Shown in pieces: positions 44,790 through 54,442 of a stretch of 64,000 bases of DNA. The notes beneath the pieces are model-generated. The model made no database searches, was not told where the DNA came from, and was given only the letters and a program-made list of their open reading frames with translations. The DNA lies in NCBI RefSeq assembly GCF_014926585.1, contig NZ_CP045422.1:2510001-2574000 (forward strand), in the 5' to 3' direction. Source of the DNA: Devosia beringensis (lineage in GTDB: Bacteria > Pseudomonadota > Alphaproteobacteria > Rhizobiales > Devosiaceae). Position numbers and translations under genes: made by a program. The first letter of the stretch is position 1; each line of letters opens with the position of its first letter.

Positions 44790-45809
44790 ATGGCAGTGCA
44801 GAAGCGGGCCAACCAGGCCGATATCGCCGAACGCCTAGGCGTATCAGTGAGTACGGTGTCGCGCGCGCTGGCCAATGAGATGGGCATCAGCGATGCGGTG
44901 CGGCGTGATGTGCAGCGCATGGCGCGCTCTCTTGGGTATAAATCCAAGCATATAACGGGCCCGACGGGCGGGGATAAACGGGCGGTGGCGCTGGTGCCGC
45001 TGGGGAATGCGACCAGCGGGCTGTCCGGCTTCTATTTCGGCATTGTCGAGGGCATGCGGCAGCAGGCGGCGGAAGCCGGCATGATGCTCGACGTGCGGCT
45101 GGTCAACGACCAGATGGTGACGCTCGACATGATCCGCAAACAGATTGACCAGGCCGATGCCGGCGGGCTGTTGCTGGCTGGGATCGACGCCTGGGACGAG
45201 CTGGCGGCGTGGTGCGCACAGGAAGATATCCCCGCCGTGCTGGTCAATGGCAGCGACCCGCGCATGCGGCTCAGTTCGGTCTCGCCGGCCAATTTCTACG
45301 GGGCCTATCTGGCCACGCAGCGGCTGCTCGATGCCGGACACCGCCGCATCCTGCACTATACCCATCGCTATCGGCCGACAATTCTGCAGCGGCAGCGGGG
45401 CTTTGAGGCGGCCATTGCAGCCACGCCCGGCGCGCAGGGGATCATCGTCAATACGGCCGACCGGGATTCCCGCGGCCTGCTGGCCGACCTTCTGACGGGC
45501 AAACATGACGTGACCGCGCTGTTCTGCTGGAACGACATTGCCGCCGTCGAAATGCTCGAGAGCATTTATGCCCCCGACAGTCCGCTGCCTAAGGGCTTTT
45601 CGATCATCGGCTTTGACGACCTGCCGCTGGCAGGGATGGCGACGCCGCGGCTGAGCACGACGCGGGTGGATCGCGAGGCGATCGGGCGTGGTGCAGTGCG
45701 GCTGCTGAGCCAGCATATGGAGGGGGAAGGGGCGGTGCAGCAGCTCGAGATCGGCGTCAGCATGGTCGAAGGCGAAACCGTGTTTGCCGCCATTTCGTCG
45801 CCAGTATGA
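44790..45809 (+). CDS. LacI-family transcriptional regulator
   Basis: 339 residues from the ATG at 44790, with GAGG seven bases before; seven more codons from a TTG are possible. The N-terminal helix-turn-helix reads ANQADIAERLGVSVSTVSRA, followed by the hinge helix MARSLGYKSK. The sugar-binding core (about 65-335) contains GLSGFYFGIVEGMRQQAAEAG and SIIGFDDLPLAGMATPRLST, with a DNA-release pattern typical of repressors. The nearby ACGCAA/TTGCGT motifs are likely its operators, upstream of itself and of the ABC operon starting at 46223. The inducer is probably an intracellular sugar. Confidence 0.93.
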   Translation: MAVQKRANQADIAERLGVSVSTVSRALANEMGISDAVRRDVQRMARSLGYKSKHITGPTGGDKRAVALVPLGNATSGLSGFYFGIVEGMRQQAAEAGMMLDVRLVNDQMVTLDMIRKQIDQADAGGLLLAGIDAWDELAAWCAQEDIPAVLVNGSDPRMRLSSVSPANFYGAYLATQRLLDAGHRRILHYTHRYRPTILQRQRGFEAAIAATPGAQGIIVNTADRDSRGLLADLLTGKHDVTALFCWNDIAAVEMLESIYAPDSPLPKGFSIIGFDDLPLAGMATPRLSTTRVDREAIGRGAVRLLSQHMEGEGAVQQLEIGVSMVEGETVFAAISSPV

Positions 45810-45882
45810 ACGTATGATGTTGTTCCGTTCATCGGCTTTCCTCAGCCTAAAACCTTGTTCGCGCGACGCAAAATGAACAAAT

Positions 45883-45935
45883 TTGCGTAACTTGCATGAA
45901 TTGCGTAAATTGCTTGAAATAGCGCAAGTTGTGAA
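45883..45935. promoter_or_regulatory. array of TTGCGTAA direct repeats (probable operators)
   Basis: Two 18-base direct repeats, starting TTGCGTAAcTTGC (45883-45900) and TTGCGTAAaTTGC (45901-45918), differ at two positions. A looser inverted copy, GCGCAAGTTG, follows at about 45922. An ACGCAA half lies upstream at about 45866. They precede the ABC operon and share the core of the palindrome at 44752. Confidence 0.6.
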
Positions 45936-46095
45936 CTAGCCTCTGTCCATCGGCAGAGCGCACCGACGAGCCCCAAGCTCAGGTGACGCTGCCGGGAGGG
46001 GCGCCGACAAACCATACCCCGTTCATCTGCCGCCTCAGGCGGACTGCTGCTCGCCTGGCGCGGGACGCAGATCTCACCGCTCACAACGAGCGGGA

Positions 46096-46145
46096 GCGCC
46101 GGCCAAAGGCCGGCACAGGAGGACGTGCCGGCCTTTGGCCGGCGC
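46096..46145. repeat. perfect 21-bp inverted repeat in the leader of the ABC operon
   Basis: The two 21-base arms are exact complements (each holds GCCGGCCAAAGGCCGGC, itself nearly palindromic). The eight-base loop is AGGAGGAC. It lies about 80 bases before the binding-protein start. It could be a mobile palindromic repeat, or an mRNA leader hairpin. The rest of the 413-base gap (45810-46222) holds the operator array and no gene. Confidence 0.8.
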
Positions 46146-46222
46146 GGTTGCGGATGGTGGCACTGGGTCGCCATGCGCCAGACGAAACCCGGGCGAGGCA
46201 GCCCGGAACAGGGAGGATGAGG

Positions 46223-48163
46223 ATGAAGCAGTTTACACTTTTCGGTCGTGCCGAGGGGCCAAGTGGCCTGCGGCTGGCCGGCGCAGTGGCGCTGACGGCG
46301 CTACTGGCGGCGGCGGGGCCGGCGCTCGGCCAGCAACAGGCGCCGATACTGGACGCCATGGTCGAAAGCGGCGACCTGCCGCCGGTGGCCGAACGGCTGC
46401 CAGCCAATCCGCTGGTGGTTGAACCGGTCGACAGCGTCGGCACCTATGGTGGCACCTGGCGCTCGGCGTTGCGCGGCGGGCTCGACAATGCCTGGATCGC
46501 ACGTACCGTCGCCTATGACGGGCTGGTGCGCTACAATCGCGAATGGGATGAAATCATTCCCAACCTTGCCGAGAGCTGGGAGGTCAGCGAGGACGCGACC
46601 ACCTATACGTTCAAGCTGCGCGAAGGGCTGAAGTGGAACAACGGCACGCCCTTTACCAGCGCCGATATCGCCTTTGCCGTCGAACTGATGAGCGAGCCCA
46701 GCTATGGCGTAGGCACCTTCATCAAGAATGCCAACAATCCAGTGACGGCCGAGGTGGTCGACGAGACCACGGTCAAGCTGATCTTTGAAAAGCCCAACGG
46801 CATCATCATGGACGAGCTGGCCAGTGTGAACGGGCTGACGCTAGTGTCGCTGAGCAAGGACTATTGCAGCCAGTTCTACCCCAAATACAATCCGAACGCT
46901 GCCGAAGAGGCCAAGGCGGCCGGGTTTGAAACCTGGGAATTGTGGATGGCCAATCGTTGCAGCTGGTCCACAGAGACCATCCGCTTCGCCAATCCCGAAT
47001 TGCCGTTCATGAATGCCTGGATGATCGAGGAGCCGCTGACCGGCGACGCCACCCGGGCTACCTTCGTGCGCAATCCCTATTACTGGAAGGTCGACAGCGC
47101 GGGCAACCAGTTGCCCTATATCGACCGGCTCGAAATGCGGGTCTCGGATTCGCTCGAAGAAATCACCCTGATGGCGCTCAACGGGGAAATCGACTTCCAG
47201 GATCGTCACATCGCGACGGTGGCCAACCAGCCGCTGTTCTTTGATGGCCAGGAAGAAGGCGACTATCGCCTGGGCGAGAATATCCCCTCGAACATGAACA
47301 CCATGGTGCTGCAGTTCAACTTGAACCATGTCGACCCGGTCCGGCGCGAGCTGTTCTCCAACAAGGACTTCCGTATCGGCGTCAGCCATCTGATCGACCG
47401 CCAGGAAATCATCGATGTGGTGTTCACCGGCCAGGGCTCGCCAGGCCAGGCCGCGCCGCGTCCGGAATCGCCATTCTATGACGAGGAAATGACCACCCAA
47501 TATACCGAGTTCGATCCCGACGCGGCGGCTGCGGCCTTTGCGGCGGCGGGCCTGGGCGAAAAGAATGGCGATGGCTTCTACACCATGCCGGACGGTTCGC
47601 CGCTGGTGGTGACCATCGACATGATCTCGGCCTTCCGCGCGGAATGGACCGATATGATGGAGCTGATGCAGCTGCAGCTCGAAGCGGGTGGCATCGATAT
47701 CGAGCTCAACAATATCGACCGCACGCTCTATTACGACAAGCGCCCCACCGGCGACTATGACGCGCAGATCTGGCAGGGCGATGGCGGCCTCGATGTGATC
47801 CAGGAGCCGCGCTACTACATGCCGAGCGGCGATGAATCGGTCTGGGCCTATCGCTGGGCGCAGTGGTATCTGGGCTCGCGCCCCGAGATTGCCGAGGAGC
47901 CGGCCGAATGGGCCAAGCAGCAAATGGAGCTGATGAACCAGCTGCGGGCCAGCGGTGATCCGGCGGAGCGCGACGAGCTGATGAAGCAGATCCTGACCAT
48001 CGCCAAGGAAAACTTCCCGGTGATTGGCGTCAGCCTGCCCGGCAACGGCTACTATATTGCCAAGAACAACCTGCGCAATGTCGCCGAGCCCATGCTGCAT
48101 GCCTATCTGTTCCCCACCCCCGGTCCCTACGATCCGTTCCAGTGGTACTTCGCCGCGGAATAA
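46223..48163 (+). CDS. family 5 extracellular solute-binding protein
   Basis: 646 residues from the ATG at 46223, placed by GGGAGG; a closely spaced ATG at 46217 lies too near that site. The signal peptide (about 1-42) has a long hydrophobic stretch and ends ALGQ. The mature part contains VEPVDSVGTYGGTWRSALRG and FKLREGLKWNNGTPFTSADI. It belongs to the long family 5 branch that often serves oligosaccharides as well as peptides. The LacI regulator, CE7 esterase and DUF2264 neighbours favour a sugar ligand. It leads the operon with two permeases and two ATPases. Confidence 0.9.
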   Translation: MKQFTLFGRAEGPSGLRLAGAVALTALLAAAGPALGQQQAPILDAMVESGDLPPVAERLPANPLVVEPVDSVGTYGGTWRSALRGGLDNAWIARTVAYDGLVRYNREWDEIIPNLAESWEVSEDATTYTFKLREGLKWNNGTPFTSADIAFAVELMSEPSYGVGTFIKNANNPVTAEVVDETTVKLIFEKPNGIIMDELASVNGLTLVSLSKDYCSQFYPKYNPNAAEEAKAAGFETWELWMANRCSWSTETIRFANPELPFMNAWMIEEPLTGDATRATFVRNPYYWKVDSAGNQLPYIDRLEMRVSDSLEEITLMALNGEIDFQDRHIATVANQPLFFDGQEEGDYRLGENIPSNMNTMVLQFNLNHVDPVRRELFSNKDFRIGVSHLIDRQEIIDVVFTGQGSPGQAAPRPESPFYDEEMTTQYTEFDPDAAAAAFAAAGLGEKNGDGFYTMPDGSPLVVTIDMISAFRAEWTDMMELMQLQLEAGGIDIELNNIDRTLYYDKRPTGDYDAQIWQGDGGLDVIQEPRYYMPSGDESVWAYRWAQWYLGSRPEIAEEPAEWAKQQMELMNQLRASGDPAERDELMKQILTIAKENFPVIGVSLPGNGYYIAKNNLRNVAEPMLHAYLFPTPGPYDPFQWYFAAE

Positions 48164-48385
48164 CCTCGTCCCTCCCACCCCTCGCGGCAGCAGTGCTGCG
48201 GGGGGACCCAATGCAGCCACGCCTGGTGGCGGCTGAGCAGACGTTCCCTCCCCATGGGATGGGGCCGGCGAGGGGCTGGTCAGGTCGACCCTCATAGTCC
48301 CCCGCCATCATTGCCTCCCCTCACTGGGCTGAGGCGAAAAGAGCCGCTGCAGCGCGTGGCGAGCAGGCTTTACAGGAGATGCCCC
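48164..48385. repeat. intergenic sequence with palindromic patches
   Basis: 222 bases separate the binding-protein and permease genes, long for an ABC operon. They contain small palindromes such as CCCCATGGGATGGGG and CCTCACTGGGCTGAGG, and a mosaic look typical of rhizobial intergenic repeats. It may stabilise or end the upstream mRNA so that more binding protein is made than permease. Confidence 0.45.
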
Positions 48386-49378
48386 ATGCTGGGTTTCATC
48401 GGCCGACGATTGATTGCCATGGTCCTGACCATGTGGGCGGTGAGCTTTGTGGCCTTTGCCATTATCCAGCTGCCGCCGGGCGACTACCTGACCACCTATA
48501 TGGCGACGCTGGCCGCCAATGGCGACCGGGTCGACCCGGCTACCATCGAGGCGCTGCGACAGCAGTATGGCTTTGGCGAGCCCTATATCGTGCAGTACTG
48601 GAAATGGATCAGCGGCATCGTGCTGCGCGGCGATTTCGGGCAGAGCTTTGAGTGGAAGGCGCCGGTGACAACGCTGATCTGGGGCCGGCTGGGCAATTCC
48701 ATCCTGCTCGAAGGGCTGGCCGTGATCGTGATGTGGCTGGTGGCCGTGCCGATCGGCATCTATGCGGCAGTGCGCAAATATTCGCTGGGCGATTACCTGG
48801 CCACCATCGGCGGCTTTATCGGCCTCGCCATTCCCAATTTCTTCTTCGCGCTGATCCTGATGTATCTCAGCTTCATCTGGTTCGGGGAGACCATTGGCGG
48901 GCTGTTCTCGCCGCAATATGAGGCGGCGCGCTGGAGCCCGGGCCGGGTCTGGGACTTCCTGAGCCATGCCTGGGCCCCGGTGCTGGTGCTGTCGATGGCC
49001 GGCACTGCCGAGCTTATCCGCATCCTGCGGGCCAATCTACTCGACGAGCTCAAGAAGCCCTATGTGACGACGGCGCGGGCCAAGGGGCTCAGCGAATTCC
49101 GCACCATCATGAAATATCCGGTGCGGGTGGCGCTCAACCCGCTGATCTCGACCATTGGCTGGCTGCTGCCGGCGCTGGTGTCGAGCTCGGTGATCGTGTC
49201 GGTCGTGCTCAACCTGCCAACAGCCGGGCCGCTGCTGCTGCGCTCGCTCACGAGCCAGGACATGTTCCTGGCCGGCGCCATCATCATGCTGCTGGGCATG
49301 CTGACAGTCATCGGCACGCTGGTCTCTGATCTTCTCCTCGCGTGGATCGATCCGCGCATTCGGTACGGGAGCAAATAA
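48386..49378 (+). CDS. ABC permease (DppB-like) of the sugar/oligosaccharide importer
   Basis: 330 residues with six membrane helices, from the ATG at 48386 preceded by AGGAG. MLGFIGRRLIAMVLTMWAVS is the first helix, and PPGDYLTTYMATLAANGD begins the periplasmic loop. The ATPase-contact loop is YVTTARAKGLSEFRTIMKYP. The last helix is near LVSDLLLAWIDPRIRYG. Its stop TAA directly abuts the next ATG. The longer loop after helix one (about 30-90) is typical of the branch that goes with long family 5 binding proteins. Confidence 0.93.
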   Translation: MLGFIGRRLIAMVLTMWAVSFVAFAIIQLPPGDYLTTYMATLAANGDRVDPATIEALRQQYGFGEPYIVQYWKWISGIVLRGDFGQSFEWKAPVTTLIWGRLGNSILLEGLAVIVMWLVAVPIGIYAAVRKYSLGDYLATIGGFIGLAIPNFFFALILMYLSFIWFGETIGGLFSPQYEAARWSPGRVWDFLSHAWAPVLVLSMAGTAELIRILRANLLDELKKPYVTTARAKGLSEFRTIMKYPVRVALNPLISTIGWLLPALVSSSVIVSVVLNLPTAGPLLLRSLTSQDMFLAGAIIMLLGMLTVIGTLVSDLLLAWIDPRIRYGSK

Positions 49379-50524
49379 ATGGCAATGGATACCCTGACCC
49401 GCAATCCTGCCGTCGATACGGTCCCGGTGGTACGCGCCAAGCGCGAGAGCCAGTTCGACCTGATGTGGCGCCGCTTCCGCCAGCACCGGCTGGCGCTGGT
49501 GAGCCTGTGGATCGTTGTGGCCTTCTATCTGGTGGCGATCTTTGCCGAGTTCCTGGCGCCGACCGACCCGGGCGCCTATAGCGCACGCTATACCTATGCA
49601 CCGCCCCAGGGCATCCAGCTGTTCTCGACCGGCGAGGACGGCTCCTGGCGCCTGGCGCCGCATGTGAATGGCTATGCCAGCGAAATTGACCCCAAGGCGA
49701 TGCGGCGGACCTTCGTCATCGACCCCGAGGTGGAAATCCCGGTGCAGTTCCTGGCCCCCAGCGAACCCTATCTGCTGGCCGGGGTGATCCCGATGAGCGT
49801 CAAGTTCATCGGGGTGACCGAGGCGCGGGCGCCCTTCTACATCCTGGGTGCCGACCGGCTGGGACGGGACCTGCTGAGCCGGCTGATCCATGGCACGCGG
49901 ATTTCGCTCTCCATTGGCCTGGCCGGCGTGACGCTCAGCCTCTTCTTCGGCATCATCATCGGCGGCTTTGCCGGCTATTATGGTGGTTGGTTCGACAGCG
50001 CGGTGATGCGGGTGGTCGAGTTCATCCGCTCGATGCCGACCATTCCGCTGTGGCTGGGCCTGGCCGCCGCCATGCCCAAGGACTGGAGCGCGCTGCAGAC
50101 CTACTTCGCCATCACCATCATCCTCAGCCTGATCGGCTGGACCGAACTGGCGCGGGTCGTGCGCGGGCGGTTCCTCAGCCTGCGCACCGAGGACTTCGTG
50201 ACCGCGGCGCAGCTGGATGGCGCCAGCGATTGGCGCATTATCACCCGGCACATGGTGCCCAGCTTCATGAGCCACATCATAGCGGCGGCGACGCTGGCCA
50301 TTCCGGGCATGATCCTGGCGGAGACGGCGCTGAGCTTTCTCGGTCTGGGGCTGCAGGCGCCGATCGTCAGCTGGGGCACGCTGCTGCAGGACGCCCAGAA
50401 TATCCGCACGCTGGCGACGGCGCCATGGCTGCTGACGCCGGGCCTTTGCGTGGTGGTGGTGATCCTGGCGATGAACTTTTTCGGCGACGGCCTGCGCGAC
50501 GCGGCCGATCCCCATGGACGGTGA
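49379..50524 (+). CDS. ABC permease (DppC-like), long form
   Basis: 381 residues, longer than the usual 280-300 because of an insert at about 60-145 after the first helix (SARYTYAPPQGIQLFSTGED and following), predicted to face the periplasm. The conserved loop LGADRLGRDLLSRLIHGTR, the EAA loop FVTAAQLDGASDWRIITRHM and the end FFGDGLRDAADPHGR are normal. It starts directly after the previous TAA. The insert may help dock the long binding protein. Confidence 0.93.
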   Translation: MAMDTLTRNPAVDTVPVVRAKRESQFDLMWRRFRQHRLALVSLWIVVAFYLVAIFAEFLAPTDPGAYSARYTYAPPQGIQLFSTGEDGSWRLAPHVNGYASEIDPKAMRRTFVIDPEVEIPVQFLAPSEPYLLAGVIPMSVKFIGVTEARAPFYILGADRLGRDLLSRLIHGTRISLSIGLAGVTLSLFFGIIIGGFAGYYGGWFDSAVMRVVEFIRSMPTIPLWLGLAAAMPKDWSALQTYFAITIILSLIGWTELARVVRGRFLSLRTEDFVTAAQLDGASDWRIITRHMVPSFMSHIIAAATLAIPGMILAETALSFLGLGLQAPIVSWGTLLQDAQNIRTLATAPWLLTPGLCVVVVILAMNFFGDGLRDAADPHGR

Positions 50525-50525
50525 G

Positions 50526-51557
50526 ATGATGACCGAACACAGCAAACCCATCCTGACCATCCAAGACATGTCGATCGTGTTCTCCTCGCCCGACGAGGCC
50601 GATATCGAGGCGGTGCGGCAGGTCGACCTGACGCTGACGCCGGGCAAGACGCTGGCGCTGGTGGGCGAAAGCGGCTGCGGCAAATCGGTTACGGCGCGGG
50701 CCATCCTGCGCCTGCTCGACTCCAATGCGAAAATTCCGCGCGGGCGCATCCTGTTCGAACCCGAGGGCGAGGCGGCCACCGACATTGCCCAGCTCAAGCA
50801 GGACAGCCTGGCGCTGCGCAAGATCCGCGGCAACCAGATCGCCATGATTTTCCAGGAGCCGATGAGTTCGCTATCGCCGGTGCATACGATTGGTGACCAG
50901 ATCGACGAGATGATGACCATCCATGAGGGGCTCAACCACAAGCAGGCTCGCGAGCGCACGGTGGCGCTGCTCGACAAGGTGGGTGTGCCGGGGGCGCGCG
51001 AGCGGGAGGGGGCCTATCCATTCGAGCTCAGCGGCGGGTTGCGGCAGCGGGCGATGATCGCCATGGCTTTGGCCTGCACACCGCAATTGCTGATCGCCGA
51101 CGAGCCGACCACGGCGCTGGACGTGACGACACAGGCGCAGATCCTCGACCTTCTGCGCCAGCTGCAGGCCGATTTCGGCATGGCCATGCTGTTCATCACC
51201 CATGATCTGGGCGTGGTGGCGGAAATCGCCGACGAGGTGGCGGTGATGTATCTGGGCGATGTGGTGGAGCAGGGCAATGTCTTCGATGTCTTCGCCCGTC
51301 CCAGCCATCCCTATACCCAGGCGCTGATGGCCTCGATCCCCAAGATGGCGCGCAAAGCCGAGCGGGTGCGGCTCAACCCAATCAAGGGCACTGTGCCGGC
51401 GCCAAGGGATAGACCGGTGGGCTGCGCCTTTACCAGCCGGTGTCCGCATGCCTTCGAGCCCTGCGCCAGTGTGCGGCCGGCGCGGACGGCAGTGGGCGAT
51501 GGCCATCATGCCCGCTGCCACCTGCTGACAGCGGTACCGGTGGAGGAAATGGCATGA
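50526..51557 (+). CDS. ABC importer ATPase (DppD-like)
   Basis: 343 residues from the ATG at 50526, one base after the permease stop; an ATG 12 bases upstream is in frame but has no binding site. Walker [13 protein letters not shown], signature [12 protein letters not shown], Walker [13 protein letters not shown] and switch HDLGVV are intact. The C-terminal [14 protein letters not shown] extension is that of the oligopeptide/oligosaccharide group. It overlaps the next ATPase gene at ATGA. Confidence 0.94.
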   Translation: MMTEHSKPILTIQDMSIVFSSPDEADIEAVRQVDLTLTPGKTLALVGESGCGKSVTARAILRLLDSNAKIPRGRILFEPEGEAATDIAQLKQDSLALRKIRGNQIAMIFQEPMSSLSPVHTIGDQIDEMMTIHEGLNHKQARERTVALLDKVGVPGAREREGAYPFELSGGLRQRAMIAMALACTPQLLIADEPTTALDVTTQAQILDLLRQLQADFGMAMLFITHDLGVVAEIADEVAVMYLGDVVEQGNVFDVFARPSHPYTQALMASIPKMARKAERVRLNPIKGTVPAPRDRPVGCAFTSRCPHAFEPCASVRPARTAVGDGHHARCHLLTAVPVEEMA

Positions 51558-52588
51558 GCCGGCTGCTGACCGTCGAGAATCTGAGCAAGCATTTCACCCT
51601 GGGCGCGGGCCTGTTCGGCAAGGGCAGGCGGCTCGATGCGCTGACCGAAATCAACCTGACCGTGGAGGCCGGTGAAACGCTGGCCATCGTGGGCGAAAGC
51701 GGCTGCGGCAAGACCACTTTAGGGCGCTGCATCATCCAGGCGCAGTCGGTCAGCGAGGGAAGGGTGGTGTACCATCCCAAGGCGGGTGGCGATGTCGAAC
51801 TGACCGCGCTGAGCAAGCGCGACATCAAGCCGTGGCGGCGCGATATCCGCATGATCTTCCAGGACCCGATGAGCTCGCTCAACCCCAATATGCGGGTGTT
51901 CGACATCGTCGCCGAACCGCTGCGCATACACAAGATCGCCAAGGGCAAGGCGCTTGAGGACATGGTGATCTCGATCCTCGAAAAGGTGGGCATTCCGGCC
52001 GAGGCGGTGGGACGCTATCCGCATGCCTTTTCGGGCGGGCAGCGGCAGCGCATCGGCATTGCCAGGGCGCTGGTGCTCGAGCCCAAGCTGGTGATTGCCG
52101 ACGAGGCGGTATCGGCGCTGGACGTGTCGATCCAGGCGCAGGTACTCAACCTGCTCGAGGATCTCAAGACCGACCTGGGGTTGACCTATATCTTCATCAG
52201 CCACGACCTCGGGGTGGTCAACTATATCGCCGACCGGGTGGTGGTGATGTATCTGGGCCATGTGGTGGAAAATGCGCCCACCGAAATGCTCTTCGAGCGG
52301 CCGCGCCATCCCTATTCAGAGCTGCTGCTCGAGGCGCTGCCGATTGCCGACCCGCTGCGGCGCAAGGGCCCGAGCGCCGAGGTGCGCGGCGAGATCCCCT
52401 ATCTGGGCAACCGGCCCAAGGGCTGCCCGTTCAACACCCGCTGCAAATATGCCCAGGATGTCTGCCGCACCGACAGGCCGGTGCTGCGACCCATCCATGG
52501 GAGCGCGCAGGAAGCGGCCTGCCACTTTGCCGAAGAACTCAATCTGAAGGGCGCCTATGACGGCGCGCCAGTCAAGGAAATTGCCTAG
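51554..52588 (+). CDS. ABC importer ATPase (DppF-like)
   Basis: 344 residues, with GGAGG upstream of the ATG that overlaps the preceding stop. Walker [13 protein letters not shown], signature FSGGQRQRIGIAR, Walker B LVIADEAVSALD (Ala where most have Pro) and switch HDLGVV. The C-terminal cysteines CPFNTRCKYAQDVC follow the family pattern. It completes the importer. The DUF2264 gene begins on the base after its stop. Confidence 0.94.
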   Translation: MSRLLTVENLSKHFTLGAGLFGKGRRLDALTEINLTVEAGETLAIVGESGCGKTTLGRCIIQAQSVSEGRVVYHPKAGGDVELTALSKRDIKPWRRDIRMIFQDPMSSLNPNMRVFDIVAEPLRIHKIAKGKALEDMVISILEKVGIPAEAVGRYPHAFSGGQRQRIGIARALVLEPKLVIADEAVSALDVSIQAQVLNLLEDLKTDLGLTYIFISHDLGVVNYIADRVVVMYLGHVVENAPTEMLFERPRHPYSELLLEALPIADPLRRKGPSAEVRGEIPYLGNRPKGCPFNTRCKYAQDVCRTDRPVLRPIHGSAQEAACHFAEELNLKGAYDGAPVKEIA

Positions 52589-54442
52589 ATGACCCATGAT
52601 CCGGTGAGCGCCAATCCACTGTTTGGCAATCCGCTGCAGACCCGAGCCGATGCGACAAAGGCGCTGGGAGACCTGTTTAATCCGCTGCTGCCGTATTTTT
52701 CCGAAGGCGGAGCGCGGGTGCGGCTCGACGGGGCGGGGGCGCATTTCGACCGCGCGGCGGCCGACCTCGAAGGCTTTGCCCGGCCGCTCTGGGGACTGGC
52801 ACCGCTGGCGGCAGGCGGCGGGGATTTCGCGCATTGGGAACTCTATCGCCGTGGTCTCGCCAATGGCACGGACCCCGAGCATCCCGACTATTGGGGCGCG
52901 GTCAATTCGACCGACCAGCGCATGGTGGAGCTGGCGGCGATCGGCTTTGCCATGCGGCTGATCCCGCAGCTGGTTTGGGAACCGCTGGAGCAGAAGGCCA
53001 AGGACAATCTGGCGGCCTATCTCAAGCATGCGCGGCAGTTCAACTATGCAGACAATAACTGGAAGTTCTTCCGGGTGCTGGTCGATCTGGGACTGGAAGA
53101 ATGCGGCGTCGAATTCGACCGGACGCTGACCGACAAGTATCTCGAGGAACTGGACGGCTTTTACATCGCCGATGGCTGGTACCGCGACGGGAATATCCGC
53201 CGCATCGACCACTACATTCCCTTCGCCATGCACTTTTACGGGCTGATCTACGCCAAGCTGGCGCGGGGCGACGAGAAGCGCGTGGCCGCCTACAAGGAAC
53301 GGGCGGTGGCCTTTGCCAAGGATATTCGCCACTGGTTCGACGAGGATGGCGGTACACTGGCCTTCGGGCGGAGCCTGACCTATCGCTTTGCCTGTGGCGG
53401 CTTCTGGGGCGCGCTGGCCTTTGCCGATCTCGAGGCCTTGCCGTGGAGCGAGATCAAGGGGCAGTATATGCGCCACCTGCGCTGGTGGGCGGACAAGCCG
53501 ATTGCGCATGGCAATGGCGTGCTGTCGATCGGGTTCGGCTATCCGAACCTGTTCATGAGCGAGAGCTACAATTCGGCCGGCTCGCCCTATTGGGCGCTCA
53601 AGGCATTTTTGCCGCTGGCGCTGGGCAAAGAGCATCCGTTCTGGGCGGCGGCGGAAGCGCCGGCCGTGGTGGACGAAAAGCCGGTGCCGCTCAAGCATCC
53701 GGGCATGGTGATGATGCATACCAAGGGCAATGTGGTGGCCCTGTCGAGCGGGCAGCAGAACTGGCAGATGCGGGCGGGCGTCGAGAAATATTCCAAGTTC
53801 GTCTATGCCAGCCGCTATGGCTTTTCGGTCGAGGTCGACGAGCGGGCCTACAATATGGGCGCCTTTGACGGGGTGCTGGCCTTTTCCGATGACGGACGCC
53901 ATTACCGGATGCGCGAGAGCAATGAAGTGGCGCAGATCGCCGGCGACACGCTCTATGCCCAATGGAAGCCATGGAGCGATGTCACGGTCGAGACTTGGCT
54001 GATCCCGGCCAATCCCTGGCATATTCGTGTGCACCGGATCACCACGCCGCGGCCGCTGCATGCCACAGAAGGCGGCTTCGCCATCGCGCGGGCCGACCTC
54101 AATGCCGACACGCTGACCGAAGCGGCGGGTCGCGCGGTGGCGCAGAGCGCCAGTGATATCAGCGCGATTGTCGATCTGGGCGGACAGCGGGAAGGGCGGG
54201 CGCACAAGGCCTTTCCCAATACCAATCTGATCGTGGCCAAGACGCTGGTACCGCAATTGCGCGGCGATATTGCGGTGGGCACGACGGTGCTGGTGACGGC
54301 GGCCATGGCGCTGCCAGCGGGGGAGGATGCCGACGCTGCGCTGGCGCGTGTGCCGGCGGCACCGGACATCGCGGCACTCGAAGCGCTGTTTGCCCGCGAG
54401 GGCGTCGACGTCAGCGCCATCCTGGTTCCGGAGCGGTTCTGA
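52589..54442 (+). CDS. DUF2264-family protein (putative glycoside-active toroid)
   Basis: 617 residues. NPLQTRADATKALGDLFNPL at the start and VNSTDQRMVELAAIGFAMRL, NNWKFFRVLVDLGLE, DGWYRDGNIRRIDHYIPFAM and FGRSLTYRFACGGFWGALAF are the typical DUF2264 blocks. The N-terminal two thirds look like an alpha/alpha toroid and the rest is beta-rich, an architecture shared with several glycoside hydrolases and lyases. As far as I recall, related proteins have been linked to uronic-acid removal (GH154). No signal peptide, so it acts on imported sugars. Aspartates in the RDG and HYIP segments are candidate catalytic residues. Confidence 0.82.
   Translation: MTHDPVSANPLFGNPLQTRADATKALGDLFNPLLPYFSEGGARVRLDGAGAHFDRAAADLEGFARPLWGLAPLAAGGGDFAHWELYRRGLANGTDPEHPDYWGAVNSTDQRMVELAAIGFAMRLIPQLVWEPLEQKAKDNLAAYLKHARQFNYADNNWKFFRVLVDLGLEECGVEFDRTLTDKYLEELDGFYIADGWYRDGNIRRIDHYIPFAMHFYGLIYAKLARGDEKRVAAYKERAVAFAKDIRHWFDEDGGTLAFGRSLTYRFACGGFWGALAFADLEALPWSEIKGQYMRHLRWWADKPIAHGNGVLSIGFGYPNLFMSESYNSAGSPYWALKAFLPLALGKEHPFWAAAEAPAVVDEKPVPLKHPGMVMMHTKGNVVALSSGQQNWQMRAGVEKYSKFVYASRYGFSVEVDERAYNMGAFDGVLAFSDDGRHYRMRESNEVAQIAGDTLYAQWKPWSDVTVETWLIPANPWHIRVHRITTPRPLHATEGGFAIARADLNADTLTEAAGRAVAQSASDISAIVDLGGQREGRAHKAFPNTNLIVAKTLVPQLRGDIAVGTTVLVTAAMALPAGEDADAALARVPAAPDIAALEALFAREGVDVSAILVPERF

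Noticed and set aside
49037-50977. Long minus-strand frame of about 646 codons opposite the permease and ATPase genes
   Set aside because: It is rich in Arg, Gln and His, spans three well-supported genes on the other strand, and has no binding site or known family. It is an effect of high-GC codon use.
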